The position numbers and the translations under genes were made by a program. 64,000 nucleotides of DNA, from contig NZ_AP019309.1 of the NCBI RefSeq assembly GCF_003925875.1, positions 1,798,001 to 1,862,000 on the forward strand, given 5' to 3'. Below are positions 63,650 to 64,000 of this stretch, piece by piece; within the stretch, counting starts at the first letter, position 1, and every line of letters begins with the position of its first letter. The notes below the pieces were generated by a model. The model searched no databases and was not told the origin of the DNA. It was given only the letters and a program-made list of their open reading frames with translations. The DNA is from Intestinibaculum porci. GTDB taxonomy: Bacteria > Bacillota_I > Bacilli_A > Erysipelotrichales > Coprobacillaceae.

Positions 63650-64000
63650 TTATAAGGATAAATCACGTTTTTTAAAGATAATCAGACTTACGATCATCAT
63701 GGCTAAACATAAGATCGCGAGGATCCCTACTTTCAATAAAGCGGTGGATGTGAGCTTGATCAGGCCATTTGTATCATAGAGTGTAAAGATCGTTGTATAT
63801 TTGAGGACTTTGATCTTGGTAACTGTATTTTTTTACATCTGCATAATGTACATGAAAGCCGGCATGCCAGCTGATAACAGTAAAGTCATCTTATAATCTA
63901 AGGCTAAGCTAGATATAAATAAGACAAAGGCGGCGACGACAAAATGCATGAGACATAAGCCGCTATTTAAGGCAAGTAAAGACGTATTGCCAGCACTCAT
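63650..64000 (-). pseudogene. ABC-2-type permease C-terminal part with in-frame stop (runs off window)
   Basis: Translated by hand, the minus frame from the window edge reads SLLALNSGLCLMHFVVAAFVLF ... SAGMPAFMYIMQM, then TAA at 63833-63835, then continues in the same frame KNTVTKIKVLKYTTIFTLYD ... LKVGILAILCLAMMIVSLIIF up to a stop at 63650. The two halves look like the last membrane segments of an ABC-2 exporter permease. A single in-frame stop splits it; the rest lies beyond the window. Confidence 0.65.

Overview
The window reads as chromosome from a low-to-moderate GC Bacillota of the gut or rumen type, most likely the Erysipelotrichia/Coprobacillaceae group. This is inferred from gene content (secreted Ig-like/FN3 protein, GFTLIE pilins, c-di-GMP proteins, 2-hydroxyacyl-CoA dehydratase activase genes, YtrA-type GntR-ABC operon) and from IS types; no rRNA or other phylogenetic marker is present. 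Most genes are on the minus strand.

Layout. 1-3.3 kb: housekeeping genes (nicotinamidase-like, aminotransferase, UPF0158). 3.3-9.7 kb: surface region with two pilins that share an N-terminus, a secreted Ig-like/FN3 protein, an O-antigen-ligase-like membrane protein and a complete IS1595-family element (1235 bp, near-perfect inverted repeats, 8-bp target duplication). 9.8-20.9 kb: an EAL protein, a six-gene chaperone-type operon (zinc ribbon, DUF5685, J protein, HAD phosphatase, DnaK, GNAT), an alanine/Na+ symporter, tRNA-Gln(CTG) and small redox genes.

21.6-32.4 kb is the most striking region: a 3582-bp unit present three times head to tail (21619-25200, 25201-28782, 28783-32364). Each unit is a host GH13 alpha-amylase gene plus an IS110-family element with a long, hairpin-rich 5' non-coding region. 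To the right of the array sits a promoter and a strong ribosome binding site that end exactly at the array. This indicates that the IS originally entered between the Shine-Dalgarno and the start codon of the amylase, and that IS plus gene were then amplified from the IS right end.

32.4-39.5 kb: a minus-strand candidate structured RNA of about 410 nt with its own promoter and terminator, followed by a ten-gene urease operon (two unknown membrane proteins, ureI, ureABC, ureEFGD). The RNA and the urease operon have related upstream regions (about 175-200 bp), so they may share control.

39.6-55.9 kb: YdcF and HPP-like membrane proteins, a split 2-hydroxyacyl-CoA dehydratase activase set, a TMEM175-like channel, a diguanylate cyclase, a PAS/EAL phosphodiesterase, a 1499-residue helicase-nuclease that may be a defence protein, and NAD synthetase. 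56.0-60.5 kb is a graveyard of nested mobile DNA: a group II intron 3' remnant (domain V still visible), an IS1182-type transposase split by a GC-rich degraded mobilizable element (recombinase and relaxase remnants, Cys-rich VLP remnant) that still carries an intact RelB/YafQ-type toxin-antitoxin pair. 60.8-64 kb: a GntR(YtrA)-ABC transporter operon with its operator, and an ABC-2 permease remnant with an in-frame stop at the window edge.
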